Shown one piece after another: positions 1-5,039 of a stretch of 5,039 nucleotides of DNA (position 1 is the stretch's first letter; each line of letters opens with the position of its first letter). This DNA is from Geopsychrobacter sp. Its GTDB lineage: Bacteria > Desulfobacterota > Desulfuromonadia > Desulfuromonadales > Geopsychrobacteraceae. Below the pieces are notes generated by a model that saw nothing but the letters and a program-made list of their open reading frames with translations, was not told the origin of the DNA and made no database searches. The DNA is taken from contig JAKIUS010000166.1 in assembly GCA_021647445.1 (NCBI GenBank), forward strand, positions 1 through 5,039, in the 5' to 3' direction. A program made the position numbers and the translations under genes.

Positions 1-284
1 ACGGAACGAACTACTAGATTCTTCAGGCTCTCAGCTGCCTCACGAAAACTTCCACCGGGGATAAGTTTGTCTACGGGAAGCCATGTTTCGCGCTCTACAA
101 AATCCAGCGCGCGGCGTACGATCAGAAAGAAGGAGTCCGGGGTCACGACCAAAATGCTGGGTTGGGCAGTGCCTGTGTAGTAGAAAATATCCCTGGAGAG
201 GACGAGGATGGCGGCATCAATGTTCTTGGTTTGTAACTCATATTGAAACGTAGCGATTCTGGCGAGTTTGGGGCTATTGGACAT
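1..284 (-). CDS. M24-family (creatinase-fold) Xaa-Pro peptidase, N-terminal part, cut by window edge
   Basis: The 94 visible codons match the N-terminal creatinase-like domain of M24 metallopeptidases (Xaa-Pro dipeptidase/aminopeptidase, PepQ/PepP type). An Arg-rich start helix (RIATFQYELQTKNIDAAI) is followed by the family pattern SRDIFYYTGTAQPSILVV at residues 30-47. A strand pair with FFLIVRR comes next (52-58). The family hydrolyses bonds before proline in the cytoplasm using two metal ions. The metal-binding C-terminal domain lies outside the window, so catalysis cannot be judged; some members with this domain act on other substrates (creatine, for example) or are inactive. The ATG is supported by a strong purine-rich Shine-Dalgarno (AAGGAAGGGG, 291-300) 6 nt upstream. 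The start overlaps the end of the upstream Fe-S gene by 11 nt, implying translational coupling in one operon. The domain assignment is firm; the substrate is unknown. Confidence 0.82.
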   Translation of the reverse strand, partial: MSNSPKLARIATFQYELQTKNIDAAILVLSRDIFYYTGTAQPSILVVTPDSFFLIVRRALDFVERETWLPVDKLIPGGSFREAAESLKNLVVRS

Positions 285-993
285 TTTGATCCCCTTCCTT
301 CATGAGGGCTGCCGACTCGGTCGTGGGTTTTCTCAATATCATGCCTGTTGCATCAGCAGGGCAAGCCGTAACACAAAGACCACATCCAAGGCATGCTCCC
401 GAATCGTATTTCATTTTCTTATCACCGAAAAGACGCGCATCAAAAACACATCTATCAACACATTTACCGCAATGGGTGCAGTCATCAGGGTCTGTAACTG
501 CAACGTATTCAGAGTGAACCATTAATTCTCTTCGCTGGGTAAGCTTCACTATCTGCAACTCATGGCAACAGCAGGAACAACAGCTACACAATGCAAACAC
601 TTCGTGGTCAGGCATATACAGAGCCAGATGGACAAGACCGTTCTGGTTTGCTTTTTTTAAAATACTAGTCGCTTCGGCTAAGTTGACCCGACGAGCCTTG
701 CCCTTAGAGACAAACTTATCTCCAACTGTATTTAGCAGAAAGCAGACCTCCAGAGGCTTGTCGCACCTTTTATAATGAGTTCTGCATTCGCAATCCTGAA
801 CAGCTATTGAACTGGCATTTGTGAGTATCTCCATGACCTGCTCAGTCGGCAGAACCCATTGTTTTGCATTTAATGACTCCAAGACCGGGATAACTTTTGA
901 AGATGATGAGATTTCCCCTTTGTCCAGCCAGATGTCGTAGTTGGCAAGCCTTTTATCAAGAAAGGGGTCACAATATTTTTCTTTAACCATCAT
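274..993 (-). CDS. Cysteine-rich ferredoxin-like protein with two C-terminal [4Fe-4S] motifs
   Basis: This 239-residue cytoplasmic protein (no signal peptide or membrane segment) has two classical [4Fe-4S] motifs near its C-terminus: Cys172/175/178/182 and Cys201/204/207/211-Pro. They form a bacterial 2[4Fe-4S] ferredoxin domain, so electron transfer is the likely role. Upstream are two further cysteine groups: Cys68/Cys70/Cys77/Cys84 within CECRTHYKRCDKPLEVC, and a dense CSCCSCCC block (Cys136, 138, 139, 141-143). These could bind another cluster or metal; that is inference. From memory, anaerobic deltaproteobacterial proteins share this CxCR...C...C plus CxCCxCCC layout, but I know no assigned function. 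The start is one of two adjacent ATGs (993 or 990) with AGGA at 999-1002. The stop overlaps the start of the M24 peptidase gene by 11 nt, so the two are probably co-expressed. Its redox partner is not visible. Base composition is more AT-rich than the hydrolase gene upstream. Confidence 0.85.
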   Translation of the reverse strand: MMVKEKYCDPFLDKRLANYDIWLDKGEISSSSKVIPVLESLNAKQWVLPTEQVMEILTNASSIAVQDCECRTHYKRCDKPLEVCFLLNTVGDKFVSKGKARRVNLAEATSILKKANQNGLVHLALYMPDHEVFALCSCCSCCCHELQIVKLTQRRELMVHSEYVAVTDPDDCTHCGKCVDRCVFDARLFGDKKMKYDSGACLGCGLCVTACPADATGMILRKPTTESAALMKEGDQNVQ

Positions 994-1090
994 TTAAGTC
1001 CTGCATTCATTACTTTCCGGTTAACAGTTGAATGAATTCAATTGAAAGTCTCGGAGATGTTGTTAACTTACGTGACTTTCCTCCGCTTGG
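994..1090. other. Short intergenic gap with a small palindrome upstream of the Fe-S gene
   Basis: This 97-bp gap separates the hydrolase stop from the Fe-S gene start, both on the minus strand. It contains a perfect inverted repeat, TTGAAT-GA-ATTCAA, at 1028-1041, which could be an operator half-pair. A looser repeat, GAAAGTC/GACTTTC, has arms 23 nt apart. I see no convincing intrinsic terminator for the hydrolase and no sigma70-like promoter with good boxes. Whether the Fe-S/peptidase pair has its own promoter therefore cannot be decided. Confidence 0.4.
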
Positions 1091-2572
1091 TTAATCAACC
1101 AATCCCCCAGGTTCCTGCCCCTTAAACTTCACCGCCTCCAACTCCTGCGTTAACTCAAAGGTCCCTGTATGCACCACCCGGCGCAGTACGATATCAACCA
1201 ACGTTGTCTGGTCCGATTTACAGAACTTTTCGATGTTGTTCAGGGTTGCGGTCAAAGTGGCTGGCAGGTAGTGGACGAAACCGCTGGTGGGGCGTGGGTT
1301 GATTTGCAGGCCGAGCTGTCTGACCCCAGGCAGGGCCTTGCGTACCGTCTTGCCCTTGTATTCAACCGGCCCCAGGCCGTGCATCTGGTCGTGATTCAGA
1401 AAGTAGGTCATGGTGCTGCCGTCGCGTGAGTTGCGCTGGCTGTCTTTGTAAAAACTGGGCGGCAGGTTGTTGGGGTTGTTGTTCTTGCCGGTGAAGAGTA
1501 GATCGAAATCGTCGATGGGGTGGCCCTGATCATCACACAGGCGTAGCACCAGCATTGAACAGGCATCGTGGAAATAGCAGTTGTCGGGAAAGAGCTTGTT
1601 GTGATGATGTTCGACCCGTTCGTTTTTGCGGACAGTCAGGTTCTGACGGGCAAACTGCTGGCGTGTTTTTTCGTAACCGCACCCATCTTTAACCTTGAGG
1701 CAGGCGAGGACGGCTTTGACCGTCGGGTGGGGTTTGGCGTTGTCTTTGACGCTGCGTAGAATCCCTATTGTTTCTCCCGAATGGGCGCGGCCGGGGAGCA
1801 AGGCGATGGCGGTGGGGGCGGCGCTGTGGTGCTGAGTAAGGACCAGCTTGGCGGCGCTGAGATCATCGTCGGGTTGCTGTTGCTCCAGTCTGACGTAGGT
1901 GAAATTGAGATTGGCTGCAGCGACCCGCACCGCACCATCCGAACCCAGTTCGCCGGTATAGCTGTTGATATGATCGTAGAGCTTGCGGTCGATGCTCTGA
2001 CCGGTGAGTACAAAGGGGAAGACCGGTGCGTTGCCGCTGGTGAAATCGGGAGTTTGCTTGATCCAGTCGCGGTTGAGTTGCCAGGCTTCGGGGCTGCCGA
2101 GTTCGAGCCAGTCGAGGACTTTTTGTCCCGGTTCAATGCCGTCCCACCAGCTTTTCAGGCGGCCGATGTTGCCTTTGCCCAATTTCGCCAGCGCCGAGCC
2201 GAAGTTGGCCGGGGCGAGCATGATCAGGTGGCTCATGGGACAGGGCTGCTTAGGGTCAAGGGAGTAGCGCTGCCACCAGTCTCGGGCAACGGGGCCGCCG
2301 GTCGAGTGGGTGATGCAGGCGAAGCGCTGACCGGCGGCGATCTGAGGGCCGAGTTCGCTCTGCAGGGCCGCTTCGAAGGCGCGCGAGATATCTTCAAGAC
2401 GCACTTCATCGTGGAAGCTGATGTATTTGCCGAGGAAGATGTTGTGGATATCCAAGGGCGGGCAGTTTCCGGCCGCCGCTTCACTCAGCAGCCGTTGAGG
2501 CAGCTCACCGTAGGTATCGGTGTTGTGCACGCTCCAGCCGTGGATGAAAACGACCATTAATGGCTCGGACAT
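1091..2572 (-). CDS. Alpha/beta-hydrolase, lipase/phospholipase-like, with C-terminal accessory domain
   Basis: The 493-residue product starts with strand-oxyanion motif VVFIHGW (7-13) and has a nucleophile elbow THSTGG with Ser90 (88-93), followed by PVARDWW. A conserved stretch MSHLIMLAPANFGSAL (113-128) is typical of lipase-like hydrolases. Probable triad partners are Asp212 in GSDGAV and His264 in AHSG. The hydrolase fold thus covers about residues 1-280; the remaining ~210 residues form a separate, probably beta-rich domain I cannot name. It presumably cleaves ester bonds of lipids or acyl esters, but the substrate is unproven. No signal peptide is seen, so the site is cytoplasmic unless it is exported by a leaderless route. 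Type VI lipase effectors are an alternative reading, though no VgrG, PAAR or immunity gene is nearby. The start has AGGGGGA at 2578-2584 as ribosome site. Coding GC is visibly higher than in the Fe-S gene. Its leader contains a terminator-like hairpin, described separately. Confidence 0.8.
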   Translation of the reverse strand: MSEPLMVVFIHGWSVHNTDTYGELPQRLLSEAAAGNCPPLDIHNIFLGKYISFHDEVRLEDISRAFEAALQSELGPQIAAGQRFACITHSTGGPVARDWWQRYSLDPKQPCPMSHLIMLAPANFGSALAKLGKGNIGRLKSWWDGIEPGQKVLDWLELGSPEAWQLNRDWIKQTPDFTSGNAPVFPFVLTGQSIDRKLYDHINSYTGELGSDGAVRVAAANLNFTYVRLEQQQPDDDLSAAKLVLTQHHSAAPTAIALLPGRAHSGETIGILRSVKDNAKPHPTVKAVLACLKVKDGCGYEKTRQQFARQNLTVRKNERVEHHHNKLFPDNCYFHDACSMLVLRLCDDQGHPIDDFDLLFTGKNNNPNNLPPSFYKDSQRNSRDGSTMTYFLNHDQMHGLGPVEYKGKTVRKALPGVRQLGLQINPRPTSGFVHYLPATLTATLNNIEKFCKSDQTTLVDIVLRRVVHTGTFELTQELEAVKFKGQEPGGLVD

Positions 2573-2591
2573 AAGTATCCCCCTAAAACGT

Positions 2592-2632
2592 AAAAAGCCG
2601 CCTGTTCAGCGATTCGCTGATCAAGACGGCTT
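2592..2632 (-). terminator. Terminator-like hairpin just before the hydrolase start
   Basis: The outer stem AAGCCG (2627-2632) pairs with CGGCTT (2595-2600). After a short imperfect segment, the inner stem TCAGCG (2615-2620) pairs perfectly with CGCTGA (2606-2611) around a 3-nt loop. On the minus strand the hairpin ends in GGCGGC followed by TTTTT (2592-2596) and a further TTTT (2585-2588), the form of an intrinsic terminator. Only about 20 nt lie between it and the hydrolase ATG, which leaves no room for a promoter. Any transcript of the hydrolase must read through it. It could also simply end the MarC transcript. Confidence 0.7.
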
Positions 2633-2695
2633 ATATCCGGCATCCCCTGTGGCACGATACCCCTCCGTAGGAACTTTATATTTTCATTAGAAACT
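2633..2695 (-). promoter_or_regulatory. Structured 5' leader of the hydrolase gene (candidate attenuator/riboswitch)
   Basis: Reading the minus strand from the predicted transcription start near 2695, two hairpins precede the terminator-like one. The first is CCT-ACGG-AGG at 2662-2671. Directly abutting it, GGTATC (2656-2661) pairs with GATGCC (2639-2644) around an 11-nt loop (2645-2655). A 6-nt linker, GGATAT, then leads into the terminator hairpin. The tight packing of three hairpins in a leader ending at a terminator is typical of cis-regulatory RNA. I could not match it to the riboswitch consensuses I know (c-di-GMP, fluoride, guanidine, SAM, THF). I saw no clear antiterminator pairing by eye, so function is inference. 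Confidence 0.4.
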
Positions 2696-2702
2696 GGGGC
2701 TT

Positions 2703-2731
2703 AATATTCTGGATTAAACAATTGTTGTCAA
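2703..2731 (-). promoter_or_regulatory. Probable sigma70 promoter for the hydrolase gene
   Basis: On the minus strand a perfect -35 box TTGACA (2726-2731) is followed after 17 bp by AATATT (2703-2708, four of six matches to TATAAT). An alternative -10, TATTAA, lies at 2701-2706 with a 19-bp spacer. A 10-bp palindrome AACAATTGTT (2717-2726) sits in the spacer and touches the -35, so it could be an operator. The predicted start near 2695 gives a leader of about 120 nt. Confidence 0.55.
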
Positions 2732-2779
2732 GATTTAAATTTTAGATGGCGAGTGGTTGTGCCCTTGAAACAATCGGAC

Positions 2780-3373
2780 TCAACCGAGAAAGTTTTTCAG
2801 GCCGCTAAAGAAGATCTGTGCGGCGATGGCTGAAACGAAGAGACCGGTCAATTTGGTAAGGATGACCAAGCCCTGCTGACCGATGATCTTCTCCAGTCGT
2901 CCTGACACCAGCAACAGCGCGCCGATGGAAAGGATCGCTGCCAACAGAGCAGCACTGGCGATAAGTTTGTCTGGCAGCCCTTTTAGGTCTGCGCCCATCA
3001 CCAGCAGTGCACCGATGGTGCCGGGGCCGACGGTGATGGGAATCGCCAGCGGGACCACGGCGACCTCTTGATCGGGATCGGTTGTTGCCACCGTGCGCTG
3101 GCCCTGTATCATGCCGATCGCCGAGAGAAACAGCACCGCTCCGGCACCGATGCGGAAGGCGTCGAGGGTGATTCCGAACAGGGCGAAGATGTAGCGGCCG
3201 AAGACAAAGAAGACAAAGCTGGCCACTACCACCGCCAGAGTTACCTTGATCGCGGTCTTCTGCCGTGCGGCAGGGGAGTATTCGCGGGTCAGAGACAAAA
3301 AGGCCGAGATCACGAAAAATGGGGTGAGGATCATGAACATTTTGAGGTAGACATTGACAAAGGTGGTCAGCAT
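2780..3373 (-). CDS. MarC-family (UPF0056) integral membrane protein
   Basis: The 197-residue protein is almost wholly hydrophobic with six likely membrane helices at about residues 7-28, 44-66, 70-90, 104-127, 137-157 and 168-190, as in the MarC/YhgN/YchE family. The hallmark VVPLAIPITVGPGTIGALLV lies at 106-125; the N-terminal block TPFFVISAFLSLT (17-29) also fits. It is an inner-membrane protein of unknown transport role. E. coli MarC was once linked to multiple antibiotic resistance but that link was not upheld. The reading frame extends upstream to a TTG at 3436, but the ATG at 3373 is preferred: the membrane helix starts there as in homologues, and AGG of GGCAGG lies about 7 nt upstream. 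No terminator directly follows the stop; the hairpin at 2592-2632 may serve it. No neighbour suggests a shared pathway. Confidence 0.92.
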   Translation of the reverse strand: MLTTFVNVYLKMFMILTPFFVISAFLSLTREYSPAARQKTAIKVTLAVVVASFVFFVFGRYIFALFGITLDAFRIGAGAVLFLSAIGMIQGQRTVATTDPDQEVAVVPLAIPITVGPGTIGALLVMGADLKGLPDKLIASAALLAAILSIGALLLVSGRLEKIIGQQGLVILTKLTGLFVSAIAAQIFFSGLKNFLG

Positions 3374-3408
3374 TTTTGGGCCTGCCTTTTTTAATGTGGT
3401 GTTGTTAA

Positions 3409-3436
3409 AGCATACGCAGATTCGCGTCGAAATCAA
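3409..3436 (-). promoter_or_regulatory. Possible promoter of the MarC-family gene
   Basis: On the minus strand TTGATT (3431-3436) and TATGCT (3409-3414) are separated by 16 bp. Each matches four of six consensus bases. The position, about 36 bp upstream of the preferred ATG, is sensible. It also makes the TTG at 3436 an unlikely translation start, since that codon would lie in the -35 box. Confidence 0.38.
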
Positions 3437-3471
3437 TACGCGTTCTTAAGCGCGTGACGCAATAACTTATT

Positions 3472-3519
3472 CCCTTCTCCATGAGGGAGAAGGTGGCCGC
3501 TGGCCAGATGAAGGAGGGG
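3472..3519. repeat. REP-like intergenic double hairpin
   Basis: CCTTCTCC (3473-3480) pairs perfectly with GGAGAAGG (3486-3493) around a 5-nt loop. It is followed at once by a second hairpin, TGGCC (3494-3498) with GGCCA (3502-3506) around GCT. A tail AGATGAAGGAGGGG follows. The arrangement 'ccttctcc...ggagaaggtggcc...ggcc...gatga' resembles REP-type elements scattered between genes in many proteobacteria, often mobilised in trans by RAYT (TnpA-REP) transposases. Copy number cannot be seen in this window. It may also act as a bidirectional transcription or mRNA-stability element. Confidence 0.5.
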
Positions 3520-3597
3520 CATGAGGAACTCGAGGAAAGAGATAGAGACGAAATTAACCTGCAATACTAATTAGATTGACGGTATGCATATTTTATT

Positions 3598-3621
3598 ATG
3601 CTTTTATTGACATAAAGGCAT
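3598..3621. promoter_or_regulatory. Palindromic operator candidate of the HipBA-type module
   Basis: Left arm ATGCTTTTAT (3598-3607) and right arm ATAAAGGCAT (3612-3621) are inverted repeats with 9 of 10 positions matching, around a TGAC centre. The site covers the -35 box at 3607-3612, so binding would block the promoter. The E. coli HipB operator is also a short palindrome but of different sequence. Recognition by the downstream HTH protein is inference. Confidence 0.5.
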
Positions 3622-3633
3622 CTCTGTGATAAT
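3607..3633 (+). promoter_or_regulatory. Promoter of the HipBA-type operon
   Basis: A perfect TTGACA -35 (3607-3612) and a GATAAT -10 (3628-3633, five of six) are separated by 15 bp. The short spacer is offset by an extended -10 TGT at 3625-3627. The predicted start near 3640 gives a 5' untranslated region of about 50 nt. A second, weaker pair lies upstream: TTGACG (3576-3581) and TATGCT (3597-3602). Confidence 0.55.
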
Positions 3634-3667
3634 TTCTGCACAATATTTTAGGCGTAAATGTAAAAAA

Positions 3668-3681
3668 TGATATAAAGGCAT
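3668..3681 (+). repeat. Second copy of the operator half-site, exactly 60 bp downstream
   Basis: TGATATAAAGGCAT at 3668-3681 repeats TGACATAAAGGCAT at 3608-3621 with 13 of 14 identical bases. Its upstream arm is degenerate (only ATG conserved). It falls in the predicted 5' untranslated region, immediately before the HTH start codon, and includes the only purine-rich stretch (AAAGG, 3674-3678) that could be the ribosome site. Protein binding here could act as a roadblock to transcription. Confidence 0.45.
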
Positions 3682-3689
3682 AATATGAT

Positions 3690-4163
3690 ATGCGTAATTT
3701 GAATGTCAATACCGCTCCTATCGCATCACTCCTCAAGGCAATGGGCCAGCGCCTTGACGCGCTTCGTATTAAGCAGGGTATCAAGAATGAGGACCTTGCG
3801 ACAAAATCCGGGGTGAACCGCAACACCTTGACCAGACTCTGGCAAGGAAAGCCGGTCAGCTCTGAAAACCTTTTTCGGGTGCTGCGGGCACTTGGGGCCA
3901 TCAACCTTATCACAGCAGCTGTTCTTGAGCCGCCACCTTCCCCGATAGATTTACTTGATGCCCCCCAAAGCAAGAAATCAGGCAAAGCAAAAACCAAGGT
4001 GTATAGCTCCAGGTCAAAATCGGTCAAGATCGAAAACGGGCCTCGTGATCCTTCCACTGAGGGCGCAAAAACCGGACTGGTCAAGGCCGACAGAGAAGCA
4101 ATCCAGAGACGCTTCCAGAAGAAAAAGCTGTCCTTAAATCAAGACCAGGAGAAAAGTCACTAG
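3690..4163 (+). CDS. XRE-family HTH protein, HipB-like antitoxin
   Basis: Residues 19-76 of the 157-residue protein form an XRE/Cro-type helix-turn-helix: GQRLDALRIKQG, then LATKSGVNRNTLTRLWQG with the recognition helix at about 42-52, then VSSENLFRVLRALGAINLI. The last part resembles the segment after the HTH in HipB partners of HipA kinases. The C-terminal ~80 residues are polar, Lys/Arg-rich and probably disordered. E. coli HipB is only about 88 residues, so this tail is an extension. As antitoxin it should bind the operator, repress its own operon and sequester the kinase encoded next. The ATG of the HipA-like gene follows this stop codon with no gap. The chosen ATG at 3690 has only a weak ribosome site (AAAGG, 11 nt upstream); another ATG at 3685 is out of frame. 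The HTH is certain; the antitoxin role follows from context. Confidence 0.85.
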   Translation: MRNLNVNTAPIASLLKAMGQRLDALRIKQGIKNEDLATKSGVNRNTLTRLWQGKPVSSENLFRVLRALGAINLITAAVLEPPPSPIDLLDAPQSKKSGKAKTKVYSSRSKSVKIENGPRDPSTEGAKTGLVKADREAIQRRFQKKKLSLNQDQEKSH

Positions 4164-5039
4164 ATGGATACCATTGCCGTCAATCTATGGGGGAAGCGAC
4201 TGGGCGCTCTGACCTGGGATGACCGTCGACAACTTGGGCGTTTCGCCTACGATCCTGCCTTTATCAAAACCGGTCTTGAGGTTGCTCCTCTGACAATGCC
4301 ACTGAGTGGCAAGGTATATGAATTCCCCGCATTGGTTCGTACCCGTAGTTTTATGGGCCTACCAGGTTTGATTGCCGATTGCCTTCCAGAAAAATTTGGT
4401 AATGCGGTCCTGGCCGCCAAGCTCGTCCAGCTCGGGCGGCAACTTGATGAAGTCACACCTGTTGAACGGTTGTGCTATCTGGGAACCCGGGGCATGGGCG
4501 CACTGGAGTTCGAACCGGACTGGGACACTCGGCCCAACAATGCGGCCACTCCTTTGGTTGTTGAGGAGTTGGTGTCTATGGCGGAGCAGATCCTTAAACA
4601 GCGCTCCGATATGACCACCCGTCTGGAAAGCCGAAATCTCGACACCCTTATTCAGATTGGAACCAGTGCCGGTGGCGCAAAAGCCAAAGCGGTTATCGCG
4701 TGGAACGAGAAGACCAATCAGGTTGTTTCCGGTGCCGGGAACATCCCTGCCGGATACAGTCATTGGCTGATGAAATTCGATGTCATCGACAATGAGGAAC
4801 TGGCAACCTCCCGGCATATTGGACAGATCGAATATGCTTATCACCTGATGGCCGTTCTGGCTGGAATCGACATGATGGAGTGCCGCCTGTTCGAAGATGG
4901 GGACCGGCACCATTTCATGACACGACGCTTCGACCGCCTGAGCAATGGAGATAAAGTTCACTGCCAGACCTTCTGCGGGATGGCGCATGCCGACAGAGAT
5001 CCGCCCGGCATGCAGGGCTATGAACAATTGTTCAGTACG
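4164..5039 (+). CDS. hipA: HipA-like serine/threonine kinase toxin, 3' end beyond the window
   Basis: An open frame of 292 codons without stop runs to the right edge. It begins with the HipA N-terminal subdomain (VNLWGKRLGALTWD, 6-19; GLPGLIADCLPEKFGNAV, 65-82; RGMGALEFEP, 109-118). The glycine-rich loop IGTSAGGAKAKAVIAW (165-180) places Ser168 where E. coli HipA has its autophosphorylated Ser150. WLMKFD (201-206) supplies the probable ATP-binding Lys204; YAYHLMAVLAGIDM and HFMTRRFDR (250-258) follow. The catalytic Asp/Asn region of the kinase core should lie just past the edge, since HipA proteins are about 430-440 residues. E. coli HipA phosphorylates glutamyl-tRNA synthetase and causes growth arrest and persistence; the target here is unknown. 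The ATG follows the antitoxin stop directly. AGGAG at 4147-4151 is the likely ribosome site, 12 nt upstream. No frameshift is visible. Confidence 0.9.
   Translation, partial: MDTIAVNLWGKRLGALTWDDRRQLGRFAYDPAFIKTGLEVAPLTMPLSGKVYEFPALVRTRSFMGLPGLIADCLPEKFGNAVLAAKLVQLGRQLDEVTPVERLCYLGTRGMGALEFEPDWDTRPNNAATPLVVEELVSMAEQILKQRSDMTTRLESRNLDTLIQIGTSAGGAKAKAVIAWNEKTNQVVSGAGNIPAGYSHWLMKFDVIDNEELATSRHIGQIEYAYHLMAVLAGIDMMECRLFEDGDRHHFMTRRFDRLSNGDKVHCQTFCGMAHADRDPPGMQGYEQLFST

Noticed and set aside
268..525. Small plus-strand frames at 268-525 and 302-517
   Set aside because: Both lie antisense to the Fe-S cluster-encoding region and have no coding support.
1781..2560. Long plus-strand open frame (259 codons) opposite the hydrolase gene
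   Set aside because: It is antisense to a gene with clear family motifs; its translation is low-complexity Gly/Ala/Val/Glu-rich with no recognisable domain, as expected from the opposite strand of GC-rich codons.
2592..2671. Known riboswitch class (fluoride, c-di-GMP-I, guanidine-II) for the hydrolase leader
   Set aside because: A GGGGATG and a CGCTGA segment recall the fluoride class and an ACGG loop recalls guanidine-II, but the remaining conserved elements of each class are missing.
3374..3436. TTG-started N-terminal extension of 21 residues on the MarC-family protein
   Set aside because: The extension is not hydrophobic or MarC-like, the TTG lies in the putative -35 box, and the ATG at 3373 matches the family N-terminus.
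3596..4084. Minus-strand open frame (162 codons) across the HTH gene and its promoter
   Set aside because: It overlaps the well-supported HTH gene and operator region and its product resembles no family.
4359..5027. Minus-strand open frame (222 codons) opposite the HipA-like gene
   Set aside because: The plus strand encodes continuous HipA motifs over the same bases; the minus frame has no motif and no ribosome site.

Overview
The window looks like a bacterial chromosome segment of moderate GC, probably from an anaerobic or sulfur/iron-reducing member of the former Deltaproteobacteria (Desulfuromonadales/Desulfobacterales type). That guess rests on the cysteine-rich ferredoxin-like protein beside an M24 peptidase and on the general look of the proteins. 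No rRNA or marker gene is present to confirm it.

Layout. Everything from 1 to 3373 reads on the minus strand. In transcription order this is: a MarC-family membrane protein (2780-3373); a two-domain alpha/beta-hydrolase resembling a lipase or phospholipase (1091-2572); a cysteine-rich protein with two [4Fe-4S] motifs (274-993); and the N-terminal part of an M24/creatinase-fold Xaa-Pro peptidase that runs off the left edge (1-284). The last two overlap by 11 nt and look translationally coupled. From 3690 onward the plus strand carries a HipBA-type toxin-antitoxin module. It consists of an XRE-family HTH protein (3690-4163) and, directly after its stop codon, a HipA-like Ser/Thr kinase toxin cut by the right edge (4164-5039).

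Non-coding regions. The 207-bp gap upstream of the hydrolase holds a promoter with a perfect TTGACA -35 box. It is followed by a leader of about 120 nt containing three consecutive hairpins. The last is a terminator-like hairpin with a U-tract ending about 20 nt before the hydrolase start. This is the strongest candidate for something undescribed here: a transcription-attenuation or riboswitch-like control element. The 316-bp divergent gap (3374-3689) holds a likely MarC promoter, a REP-like double hairpin, and the AT-rich promoter of the HipBA module. In that promoter an imperfect 10-4-10 palindrome covers the -35 box and half of it recurs exactly 60 bp downstream, consistent with autorepression.

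No mobile-element genes, CRISPR arrays, tRNAs or rRNAs were seen. The accessory parts are the toxin-antitoxin pair and the REP-like repeat.
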